A DNA stretch of 11,032 bases from Dictyocoela muelleri (taxonomy: Eukaryota > Microsporidia), in the NCBI GenBank assembly GCA_016256075.1, contig SDVU01000733.1, positions 1 to 11,032 of the forward strand, written 5' to 3'. The position numbers and the translations under genes are program-made. The notes under the pieces are model-generated. The model worked only from the letters and a program-made list of their open reading frames with translations, was not told the origin of the DNA and did no database searches. The first letter of the stretch is position 1. Each line of letters opens with the position of its first letter. Positions 1 through 6,990 of the stretch are shown here, one piece after another.

Positions 1-7
1 ATGTATA

Positions 8-38
8 AAAATATCTGTCGCTTAGCGACAGATATTTT
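8..38. repeat. perfect 14-bp inverted repeat (hairpin)
   Basis: Positions 8-21 (AAAATATCTGTCGC) and 25-38 are exact reverse complements around a 3-base TTA loop. The hairpin sits at the left edge inside the retrotransposon fossil and overlaps the first unit of a 29-bp direct repeat. Confidence 0.85.
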
Positions 39-74
39 ACATGATGCAATTTGGCGACAGATATTTTACATGAT
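25..74. repeat. 29-bp-spaced direct repeat
   Basis: The 21-base string starting GCGACAGATATTTTACATGA occurs at 25-45 and again at 54-74, with the spacer GCAATTTG between. The period is 29 bp. It lies at the end of the gag-like region of the fossil. Confidence 0.85.
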
Positions 75-816
75 CCAAATATTTTTTGTTTTTATTCCTG
101 TTTTCAAATTTTGGTTTTGGAATATTATTCTCCTTATTTTCTTTTTTAATGATATTTTTATTTATTAATGGCCTTTCTTTTTGAAGTGTTTCGACTATGA
201 TCTTCTCGGTTGAAACAATAGAGTTGTAGACTGATCTGTAGTCAGTCTTGGCGTATTTAGACAGTTCTAACTTAGTGTAATGATGTAACCCATTTAAGAA
301 TACTTCTTGTACTTTTTGCTCGACGAGGTTATCGCTCCTGTCCAGACATAGACCGAGCTTCTTGCAGTATGATTCTATTTCAGAAGCATACTTTCTAATG
401 GTGATGTAATCCTCCTGTTTAAAAATCGAAAGATACTCACTGTATTTATATGCAGTTTCAGAATCATATTTGAGTTTGAGTAAGGACTTTAGATGAGCCT
501 TGGGATCAGTTGATATGCCCGTTTCATACAGAATATCGACGTTTATAATGTGCTTCAAGATATTTAGTTAGGCTGCGTCGTTCTAGTTGCATAACTTGGA
601 GATCTCTTCAAATGCAATTACCCATTGGAAAACGTCATGGTTCTCAATAGATTCTAATACGTTAATCTTATGTAGCATTTTAAGGCCTGTTACATCGTTC
701 ATGTATTTGAATGTTGCTACATCAAAGTTGTCATTTGGTTTAATTGGACTCTTTGTAGTTTGTATTTCCGATACAATTTTTTTTATCAATTTCTCTTTGT
801 TTGTTCTTGAATTCAA
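37..816 (-). pseudogene. gag-like capsid region of the LTR retrotransposon fossil
   Basis: In an active element this protein would build the virus-like particle around the RNA. The N-terminal part has a Trp-Phe pattern (DVFQWVIAFEEISKL) of the kind found at the start of retrotransposon gag domains. The middle has an EIESYCKKLGL helix, then QKVQEVFLNGL, LELSKYAK and a helix with STEKIIVETL, matching the usual helix order of Ty3/Gypsy gag. The C-terminal part is Lys/Asn-rich and basic, as in a nucleic-acid-binding tail; a clear CCHC zinc knuckle was not seen. It lies directly downstream of the candidate LTR on the same strand. It is broken. The gag call is by pattern, not by a database match. 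Confidence 0.6.
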
Positions 817-948
817 GATGTCATGGTCTACACCGAAGGTGCTTTTATCATCAAGAAATTAATGTATAAAGATTTCCTTAAACTAACTTTATTGGAATGA
901 TGATTCTGATGTTGACTCCATGAAGGCATCAGTGTGTAATCGCAGGTG

Positions 949-956
949 TATTTATA
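949..956 (-). promoter_or_regulatory. TATA box in candidate LTR
   Basis: The minus strand reads TATAAATA in the context ACTATAAATACACC, upstream of the gag region and just downstream of a tandem repeat array. Its position fits the promoter of an LTR. In such AT-rich DNA a TATA-like string is weak evidence alone; support comes from the order of signals. Confidence 0.35.
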
Positions 957-975
957 GTTTCGGAAAAACTGTCTA

Positions 976-1046
976 ATGTCAAAGATCTGTCAAAGTCAAA
1001 GATCTGTCAAATGTCAAAGATCTGTCAAATGTCAAAGATCTGTCAA
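976..1046. repeat. 18-bp tandem repeat, four copies
   Basis: There are four near-identical units of ATGTCAAAGATCTGTCAA at 976-993, 994-1010 (one base shorter), 1011-1028 and 1029-1046. Each unit carries the AGATCT palindrome and an inverted TGTCAA/TTGACA theme. The array lies in the presumed U3 part of the LTR upstream of the TATA box, where repeated protein-binding sites are common. The open frame that crosses it on the plus strand only reflects the repeat (a repeating CQRSVK peptide) and is not called a gene. Confidence 0.85.
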
Positions 1047-1137
1047 ATTTTTTGATCGTGTCAAAAATGATCAAAAACAAATCATCGCGATTCTGCCGGA
1101 CATAAATGATTATTTCGGGTGCGAGTTATCCGCCACA

Positions 1138-2560
1138 CTTTATATATTAGAGCTTTTAAAAAATAATTTTATTACAAAATTTATCTTTTATTATAAATAA
1201 ATTTTATTTAAAATCTTGTGTTCTCTCCGACCGACTGTGATTTCGTGATTTTTGAGGGTAGTGACCACCCGTAATAGAACCTAAAATTCTTATAACGTTG
1301 TTTTTATATTTTAAACAATCTTTAATTATATATTATTATGAATTTATAAATTTAATATTGTTATAATTTTATAAATTTAATAAAAAACTCCCCCTCGATG
1401 CATTTAACAGAATATTTTCAATTTGAAGATTTAAAAAAAAAATATTTTTAAATTTTAAAATTTTTAATTATTTTTAAATAAATATTATTTTTAAAAATTT
1501 TTAGTATACGTGAAGTGACCATTGACATCCATAGTCCCAATACAGTATATAGAAATAGGTTAAATAATCTTTTAATCTAGATCATTTGGTATATTCTATA
1601 TCGTTTCAGTTTTATACCTTCTTAAAATTCATGACATCCCTAAGGCGGGGAAGTACCGCATATCCTTTGTATAAAGTTTTTCTTTTTATCTCTTTATTTT
1701 ACAATATAAAGTTCATTATGATTCAAATGAATTATTAATTTTTTTTTATGAGTAAGAACGAGTGTCTTCAGTAAATGATGAGACGCTGGTTAACGAAATA
1801 CAAGTTTATAAAAAACATACCATGGAATATTGAATACCTTAAAATTTAGTTTATGTTTTTATATTGTCGTATTTCTTCTAGATATGACTTCCAAGATAGA
1901 CTAACCCGGTTTGAACCGAAAATTTTAGAGAAATAAATAAATTCAAGCTGTTAAAGAGAACGCTATGTATATGATATCGATATAGGCGAAATTGTATTCC
2001 GATATTTTCAGAAAATCTCAGAAATGATAGAATTATTTTAAAGATAATTTTCTTTCATAAATTTCCGAGGATTCGAAGGTAATAATAAAATAAAATTATT
2101 ATCTATAAAATATTACGTTGACTGCGATGATTTGCAGCTATTTATGTTATTTTGATGAAACCTTATTTTTTTATTTTGAGAAGTCGAAAATGTAATAAAC
2201 ATGTTGAGTATTTACATAAAGATATAATGTATTTTTTACTGTCTCATTTTTTACTTATAAAACGCTATTTCTTTACAATGTATTATCTAACACTCTTTAA
2301 AGAAACTTTATTATATAAATGGTAGAATGTGTCAAACGTTCTTATAATAATTGTAACTGTCTGAAATATATGAAGTTTTACAAATATATTTTTTTTTATT
2401 TCAAATAAATATATTGACCTATACTCTACCATTTATGACACAATAAACATGATTAATTTCTAAGAGTCTAAAATTAGCATTTTATTAACATAGAAAAATT
2501 CTCTAGTATTATAATTTAGAAGCAAAATTTATTTTCGAGAAAATAAACTATAAAAAAATT
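1138..2560. other. AT-rich region without a recognisable gene
   Basis: No frame carries a recognisable protein. Short coding-like scraps are visible: on the minus strand around 1500-1690 (peptides such as YKGYAVLPRLRDVMNF and LKDYLTYFYILYWDYG in different frames), and on the plus strand around 1765-2070 (VNDETLVNEIQVYKKH, and YDIDIGEIVFRYFQKI further on). All are cut up by stops, so if they were ever genes they are far decayed. A GC-richer spot lies at 1633-1660. An inverted-repeat-bounded segment at 2315-2436 is listed separately. Confidence 0.4.
2315..2436. repeat. small inverted-repeat-bounded segment
   Basis: ATAAATGGTAGA at 2315-2326 and its exact reverse complement at 2425-2436 bound a 122-bp AT-rich segment. 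The similarity continues imperfectly inward to a GTCAA block in both arms, giving inverted repeats of about 24 bp. No target-site duplication is evident. It may be a short non-autonomous element or a chance fold in AT-rich DNA. Confidence 0.45.
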
Positions 2561-2621
2561 ATGAAAATATGTAATATCATATTGATGCGTAATATGTCAC
2601 GCGAACAGCGGTTGACTTTCA

Positions 2622-2704
2622 CTCTACCCGTAAATCAGCTCAACCTGCGAATTCCACTCTACCTGCGACAAGCTCTACCTGCGACAAGCTCTCCTTGCGA
2701 CATA
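2622..2704. repeat. 16-18 bp tandem repeat with GCGACA core
   Basis: Five units follow each other: 2622-2638 (17 bp, diverged), 2639-2656 (18 bp, diverged), 2657-2672, 2673-2688 and 2689-2704 (16 bp). The clean unit is CTCTACCTGCGACAAG. The array is far richer in G+C than its surroundings and is followed by T-rich DNA. An open frame of 74 codons (2561-2785) crosses it, but its sequence is repeat-driven and shows no known domain, so it is not called a gene. Confidence 0.85.
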
Positions 2705-2854
2705 AAGAATTTTATTGGATTTCATTTTTTTAATTTTCTAATAAATTTTGAAAAATTTCCTAATAATTTTTTGAAAATCTTCTAATAATTTTTCTAATAT
2801 TTTTCTTATATTTTTCTAGTTTTTTGTATTTTTTTTTTAAAATATTTTGGCGTT

Positions 2855-2920
2855 CTCTTGGTTTGCGACATATGCGCTTGAAGTTGCATTTTTATTTTCT
2901 ATTAGAAATGCCACCAAGAG
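2855..2920. repeat. 8-bp inverted repeat around a GCGACA motif
   Basis: CTCTTGGT at 2855-2862 pairs exactly with ACCAAGAG at 2913-2920. The interval contains another GCGACA motif (2865-2870) like those of the tandem array 160 bp upstream. Confidence 0.35.
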
Positions 2921-2958
2921 GATATAAAACAGTAGCACAAGCTATATACATATTCTAA
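2908..2958 (+). CDS. possible N-terminal gene fragment, 16 codons
   Basis: An ATG opens a 16-residue frame beginning MPPRGYKTVAQAI that ends in a stop at 2956-2958. The local codon use looks coding-like and less AT-rich than the flanks, which suggests the start of a gene or element whose remainder is missing. Nothing recognisable follows. It may equally be chance; no function is proposed. Confidence 0.12.
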   Translation: MPPRGYKTVAQAIYIF

Positions 2959-3090
2959 TAACACCTACACTATGAAAACAAAATTTATATTTTTTTAATC
3001 AAATAAAATATTTATATATAGTTTTATTAAATAATAATATAGTTAAAAAACAATGAAATATAAATATTGAATATTTTTAGATAAAAAGAA

Positions 3091-3098
3091 AATAAACT
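3091..3098. repeat. 8-bp target-site duplication, left copy
   Basis: AATAAACT directly precedes the GGATCGGGG terminus of the DNA transposon and is repeated exactly right after its other end at 4122-4129. An 8-bp duplication is typical of Merlin elements (8-9 bp), though hAT and P elements share this length. Confidence 0.85.
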
Positions 3099-3127
3099 GG
3101 ATCGGGGGCATTATCTTGCCCCAGGCA
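3099..3127 (+). repeat. left terminal inverted repeat of the Merlin-type element
   Basis: This end starts GGATCGGGGGCATTATC. The reverse complement of the right end starts GGATCGGGGAAATTTTC. The first nine bases are identical, and the rest align with a few mismatches and small gaps up to a shared GGCA. Confidence 0.8.
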
Positions 3128-3136
3128 AGATAATGC
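3108..3136. repeat. perfect 13-bp hairpin just inside the transposon end
   Basis: GCATTATCTTGCC (3108-3120) and GGCAAGATAATGC (3124-3136) are exact reverse complements around a CCA loop. The hairpin overlaps the left inverted repeat of the Merlin-type element. It has no matching structure at the right end. Confidence 0.85.
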
Positions 3137-3171
3137 AACTGATAAAAAAATATTAATTTTAACCCCTAAAA

Positions 3172-4021
3172 ATGAATCCCGAAGAATTTGAAAATGCTAC
3201 TCAGAAGTAAACTACCTGATCTCATTGACTATTTGATGACGGAAACTAGATATAAATAAAAATTCATATGCGTCAAATGCGTAGGTTTTATAAAAAAAAA
3301 GACTTTTAATTTAGTTAAAGATTCTCTAGCTTTGTGTTGTATGACTATAAAATGTTCGGACTATAAAGAAGAAAAAGCATAAGAATGATAACTATTTTTG
3401 AAACTTTATAAATTTACTTTTTAAGACATTTAAGATTATATAAGATTATCTACTGATGTACCATAGCATGCGATAGTAAAGGAATACGGTATGATAAACA
3501 AACCATTAAAAAGGTAAAAGTGTTTTTTTTAATCGTGTAGGGAGATTTGATTTTAAAACAACAATATGTGAGGTATAAATAAAGACATACATATCGATAA
3601 AAGCGAGTTAAATTTTAAAAAAAAGTCGGGAAGGAACGCCAATAATATAACTGACGCTTCGTGTATTGTAGAATTATACGAAAAAATCATTTGTGCCTTT
3701 TTTGAGTTATACACGCTAGCGGATACAATGATACCAAAAATTTTTGTCAATGTAGTCAGTGTATTCATAATTAAAACAGAGGAGTATCGATCATATTCAA
3801 GTTCGGGGAGGCTTGGTTTTACACACCTAACAATTTGATATAAATATAACTTTGTAAAACTGAGATCTGGGTTTAATACACAGGCAGTACAGTCATTTGA
3901 TAATGAATTAAATCTAGAAATCAAACGCAGAATAGGTATTAAACTGAACTTAAGCAAGATTTCTGAAATGAGTTTACTTTGTGATTTAAAAAAAAAATCG
4001 AACGACTGCGTGAGATATTAG
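3172..4021 (+). pseudogene. Merlin/ISXO2-like DDE transposase pseudogene
   Basis: The enzyme would cut and join the element's ends. The first ATG (3172) opens MNPEEFENATQK, then a stop (3208). Another frame continues LPDLIDYLM, and after a stop at 3257-3259 a zinc-binding pattern follows (CVKC, then CCMTIKC, about 3269-3350), as in IS1595-family N termini. A frame change leads to SIRMITIFETL. The C-terminal catalytic half is one frame, 3572-4021 (150 codons), with a single internal stop at 3836-3838. It shows HIDKSE (the VEIDES motif with the first Asp), CIVELYEKIICAFF, KTEEYRSY (normally TDE.Y, so Asp to Glu), FTHLTI..KYNFV (the H.TVNH..NFV block), and NTQAVQSF followed by KRR (normally NTQ.IES, so catalytic Glu to Gln). 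At least three stops and two or more frame changes make it inactive. The 134-codon frame on the opposite strand is its shadow. Confidence 0.85.
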
Positions 4022-4090
4022 AGAAGATTAAAATTCCATGATATGATTTTTTTACTTTTATTGAATATCTAATTTCTCTTAATATTTTTA

Positions 4091-4121
4091 ATGCCTCAGG
4101 ACAGGAAAATTTCCCCGATCC
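4091..4121 (-). repeat. right terminal inverted repeat of the Merlin-type element
   Basis: The end reads ...TTTCCCCGATCC on the plus strand; its reverse complement matches the left end, perfectly for the outer nine bases and imperfectly further in. Confidence 0.8.
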
Positions 4122-4129
4122 AATAAACT
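4122..4129. repeat. 8-bp target-site duplication, right copy
   Basis: AATAAACT is an exact copy of 3091-3098 and abuts the right end of the Merlin-type element. Confidence 0.85.
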
Positions 4130-4640
4130 AAAATACTTAAAAAATTATTCCATATTTACTTACAAATATTCAATAATTATTTCATATTGATTATATATTT
4201 TTTGTACATAAATGATCTAAAAATTTAAACGATATATCTGTATTAAATTTTCCACTGGTAATGCAATTAAATATAAAAAATTTTGTATTTTTAAAAGAAA
4301 ATAAAAAATACTTGTAATAAAATATTAATTAAATTTATTTTTTTTTATAAAAAAATAAAATTTGTTATACTAATAATATATTTAATACATATAAATTTAT
4401 TTCTTTAAAGTATTTCACTTTAATAATAAAACATTTAAGATAAACTCATAACATAACTCAGATCTAGTCTCAATCTTTCAATTTTTTTTTCAAAATTTGT
4501 TGCTATATTTTATTTTATTTTTATTTTGTAAAACAATATATAAATATTAAATTATATTGAAAAATAAAATTTTTATTTGAAATTATGGTTATTTGTAGAA
4601 TATTTATTTAACCTGTGCCACTGGTTCGTTCTTCTGTAAA
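4130..4640. other. AT-rich spacer, nothing recognised
   Basis: The stretch is dominated by A and T runs with stops in all frames. No repeat, RNA gene or protein motif was seen. Confidence 0.5.
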
Positions 4641-4650
4641 CATTTCTAAT

Positions 4651-4703
4651 AAAAAATGTCGCTTCTAGCGAATATGTCTCGCCTTTGGCGCGCGACATTT
4701 TTT
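4651..4703. repeat. nested GC-rich hairpin (three-stem fold)
   Basis: AAAAAATGTCGC (4651-4662) pairs exactly with GCGACATTTTTT (4692-4703). Inside lie two smaller hairpins: CGCT-TCT-AGCG (4660-4670, sharing three bases with the outer stem) and CGCC-TTT-GGCG (4680-4690). As RNA, the outer stem ending in a long T run would resemble a terminator, but in a eukaryote this is more likely a repeat or cruciform. The core TGTCGCTT..AGCGA resembles the hairpin at the left edge (16-30). Confidence 0.75.
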
Positions 4704-4795
4704 TTTAATTTTTCTTTTAATTTTTCTTTTAATTTTCTTTTAATTTTATTTTTATTTTCTTTTAATTTTCTTTCTATTTTTAATTTTCAATTATT
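4700..4795. repeat. T-rich low-complexity tandem repeat
   Basis: A run of TTTTAATTTTTC-like units of about 10-12 bp follows the nested hairpin; the plus strand is nearly free of G for about 90 bases. Confidence 0.7.
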
Positions 4796-6097
4796 TTTCC
4801 AATAATTTACAAATGAAATTTCATATTAATTTCTAATAAATTTTTTATAGTTTTTCTAAGAATTTAAAAATATTTTTACAAATAATTTTCGCATCAGGAG
4901 ACTCCTAACAGAATTTGAACTCATTAAATATTACTAACCACATCCTAAAGCACACAAAACTTAAATTATTAAATATAAATATAAATATATGAAAATAAAA
5001 ATGTTTTATTACATTATTTTATAATTTTATTAAAATTACCGTCATAAATCTGATTTATAAACTTTAACATACCATTTATAGCATTTCGCCATAATAGATT
5101 TATTATATGTTTAAATTTGAATATGTCTAGTAATAAGTTCTATTTTCATTTTATTTATTTTTTATACCCTTTTAACACTAATTAACACCGTTTTTTAATA
5201 CGTAAATATCTTTTATTCAATTCACCTCTAAATAATAATTGCTATTAATTCTACATTTTTTTTATTTTATTAAAAATTAATAATAAAATTATATATAATT
5301 TGTTTTAAAGTTTTCCGGATACTTTAAATTAGAGTGGCTAACAGTTGTATTTGCTTTAAATGTATTGTTCGGGTCTAATAATGCATAAAATGCGTATAAA
5401 TTAAGCGAAAATTATTAAAAAAAACATTAGGAAATAGAAACAAATTAAGAACAAAAAAATTTTAAGAAAATTTGTGAAACGCATAGAGTGCGCATATTCG
5501 TTCTATGCATAAACATGATAACATTTACTTATTTGTCATTCGATCGACAATTTTCTCTTTTCTATATTTTGCAAAGTTAAATAGGGTAATTTTATATTAT
5601 CTGGGATAATATAGGTTTAAAAAAAATGGGCTTAACATATCATGTACCGTCGAAATTTCCGGGACTATAATTTACTAAATTTTTTATATCTGTTACCATT
5701 TCGGATTATAATACATAATGATATAAGCCTATATTTTTCGTTGTATTCAAGGCGAATAATAACGATTTAATATTTATTATTGCAGAGCGTGCTTTTGTCA
5801 CCCAAGAATGACAGATTATGAATTGGATTAAATACTCTTTTATTTTTTACATATTTAAAGCAATACAAAATTATGACAACGTAAATGCCAAGCTCATTTT
5901 TTAAAAATTCTTCTTCTTGCGATATAGAAACCAGGGGGCACACATATAGATCATATGAGCATCAACTTTTAGTTTTTTTTACATAATTAATATTTTTAAT
6001 TTATTTAAAATATAAATATTTTTAAAAACATCACTTAAGTAAGCAAAAAAATATTTAACACCCTATTTCTGTCAATAACATAAAAAATATAAAGGTT
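4796..6097. other. AT-rich region without a recognisable gene
   Basis: No recognisable gene was found. Minor items: an AGGAG-A-CTCCT hairpin with a nearby box-B-like TTGAAC (4896-4921); a 7-bp inverted repeat GCATAGA/TCTATGC near 5480-5507; and short coding-like plus-strand scraps near 5626-5670 (MGLTYHVPSKFPGL) and 5740-5805 (VVFKANNNDLIFIIAERAF). The scraps are bounded by stops and match no family known to me. Confidence 0.4.
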
Positions 6098-6384
6098 CAA
6101 AGTGCGAACAGCTCCCCTTTTGAAAGTCTTTATTTTTTATATTACCACCCCTGTTTTAGATGTCTGAGCGTAAAAAAAAATTAAAGAAATAACCAAAACA
6201 TTAATAAAAAGCCACAAAGATAAAAAAACACACACACACCGTAGGTGTGTGATGTTTTTGTTTATTTTTGTGTCTTTTTATTAATGATTTTGGTTATTTT
6301 TTTAATTTTTTTACTCTCAGGGATTTAAAACAGGGGTAACAAATTAAAAAAAAAGACTATAAAAGGGGGGCTGTTCGCACTTTG
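6098..6384. mobile_element. palindromic fold-back element, copy 1 (whole)
   Basis: The 287-bp unit is almost a complete inverted repeat. The left arm starts CAAAGTGCGAACAG and the right arm ends with its exact reverse complement. Arms of about 140 bp meet at a 3-base GTA loop (6241-6243), flanked by ACACACC/GGTGTGT. It has no coding capacity. Its structure is that of a long-inverted-repeat MITE or fold-back element, which would need a transposase from elsewhere. No clear target-site duplication is seen next to the ends. A related copy lies at 6726-6990. The arms differ at a modest number of positions, so the copy is not brand new. Confidence 0.8.
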
Positions 6385-6725
6385 TGGCACTATTTTATAT
6401 CACATGAATTTGGCTATTTATGTAATTTTATTTAAATGATATTAGTGAATATTTTAATGAAATGTAAATCACACTAAATTTTTATGTATATTCATAAAGA
6501 AGTTTTGTCTTAAACTATTAAAGCTGATTAAACGTTGGTTAAATACAATACACCTAATAAAGAATATACATAGAAAAAATTTTTAATTACAAAATATAGA
6601 TGAAATATAATAAATTTTTAATAAATAATAAACATATTCATATCGCTACATTCATTTAAACCTTAATATGCCTTATAATCATTTTTCTTATCTATTAACT
6701 GTATCTTATCAATTTTATTAATAAT
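6385..6725. other. AT-rich spacer between the two fold-back copies
   Basis: No gene or repeat was recognised. The left outer 30 bp of fold-back copy 2 should fall near 6694-6725 by symmetry but cannot be recognised there. Confidence 0.5.
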
Positions 6726-6990
6726 AGTCTTATTTTTTTTATCAAATCTGTTTTAAATGTTGGGGCGTAAAAAATAAAATAAAAAAATAACCAAAATCAT
6801 TAATAAAAAGACACAAAAATTAACAACAACATCACACACCGTAAGTGTGTAAAGTTGTTTTTAATTTCTGTGTCTTTTTATTAATGATTTTGTTTATTTT
6901 TTAATTTATTTTTTACGCTCCGACATTTAAAACAGGGGTGGCAAAATTAAAAATAAAGACTTTAGAAAGGGGGAATCTGTTCGCACTTTG
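6726..6990. mobile_element. palindromic fold-back element, copy 2 (left end lost)
   Basis: The inner arms, the loop and the right end correspond to copy 1: the loop GTA is at 6841-6843, and the right end CTGTTCGCACTTTG is at 6977-6990. The left arm is recognisable from about AGTCTTA (6726) inward, but the outermost roughly 30 bp, including CAAAGTGCGAACAG, are missing or diverged. Blocks shared with copy 1 include ATTAATAAAAAG, AACAGGGGT and the CACACACCGTA centre. Confidence 0.78.

Larger units (their letters stand above)
1..1137 (-). mobile_element. Ty3/Gypsy-like LTR retrotransposon fossil, 5' part
   Basis: The minus strand carries, in order, a candidate 5' LTR (about 863-1137), a short leader, and a gag-like coding region (about 37-816). 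The element then runs off the left edge, so no protease, reverse transcriptase, integrase or second LTR can be seen. The family assignment rests on gag-like sequence features and on the order LTR then gag; without pol it could be another LTR superfamily. The coding part is broken, by about one break as far as can be seen in this window. The reading frames are still long and the LTR signals recognisable, so the copy looks fairly young, though age cannot be measured with one LTR. Confidence 0.6.
863..1137 (-). repeat. candidate 5' LTR of the Gypsy-like fossil
   Basis: Read on the minus strand, the segment begins TGTGGCGG and ends near TTTATACA, obeying the TG...CA rule. It is about 275 bp. It contains an 18-bp tandem repeat array (976-1046) in the U3 position, a TATAAATA box (949-956) about 20 bp downstream of the array, and an AATAAA signal (888-893) about 55 bp after the TATA box. 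This is the normal U3-R-U5 order, and gag starts shortly after. The exact ends are inferred; the second LTR that would fix them lies outside the window. Confidence 0.4.
3099..4121 (+). mobile_element. Merlin-type (IS1595/IS1016-related) DNA transposon, decayed
   Basis: The element is 1,023 bp. It begins GGATCGGGG and ends CCCCGATCC, and an imperfect inverted repeat of about 30 bp extends inward on both sides (3099-3127 and 4091-4121, both reaching a GGCA block). It is flanked by a perfect 8-bp target-site duplication. Inside is a plus-strand transposase pseudogene with a zinc-binding region followed by an ISXO2-type DDE domain. Length, inverted repeats, duplication size and enzyme family agree with Merlin. 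The transposase is interrupted by stops and frame changes and has substituted catalytic residues, so the copy cannot move by itself. The perfect duplication suggests insertion was not extremely ancient. Confidence 0.88.

Noticed and set aside
587-862. 91-codon plus-strand frame
   Set aside because: It is antisense to the gag-like region, and its composition is that of a shadow.
976-1200. 74-codon plus-strand frame
   Set aside because: Its first half is the translated 18-bp tandem repeat and it runs antisense through the candidate LTR; no domain is visible.
1905-1925. Box-B-like GGTTCAAACC on the minus strand
   Set aside because: No box A at tRNA spacing and no T-stem pairing; more likely the small palindrome CGGTT-TG-AACCG by chance.
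2561-2785. 74-codon plus-strand frame
   Set aside because: It is kept open by the 16-bp tandem repeat and then T-rich DNA; no known domain, no second support.
3553-3957. 134-codon open frame on the minus strand
   Set aside because: It lies antisense to the catalytic half of the Merlin-type transposase pseudogene, whose plus-strand motifs (HIDKSE, KTEEY, NTQ) explain the open stretch.
4692-4710. Hairpin plus T run as a bacterial-type terminator
   Set aside because: The window looks eukaryotic, there is no gene upstream, and T runs are everywhere in this DNA.
4896-4925. Second B-box-like sequence (GAGTTCAAATTC on minus)
   Set aside because: The nearest A-box-like string lies only about 32 bases upstream, too close for a tRNA, and no stems form.
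6098-6990. CRISPR-like array from repeated palindromic blocks
   Set aside because: There are only two large diverged copies, with no short regular repeats or unique spacers; fold-back elements explain the pattern.
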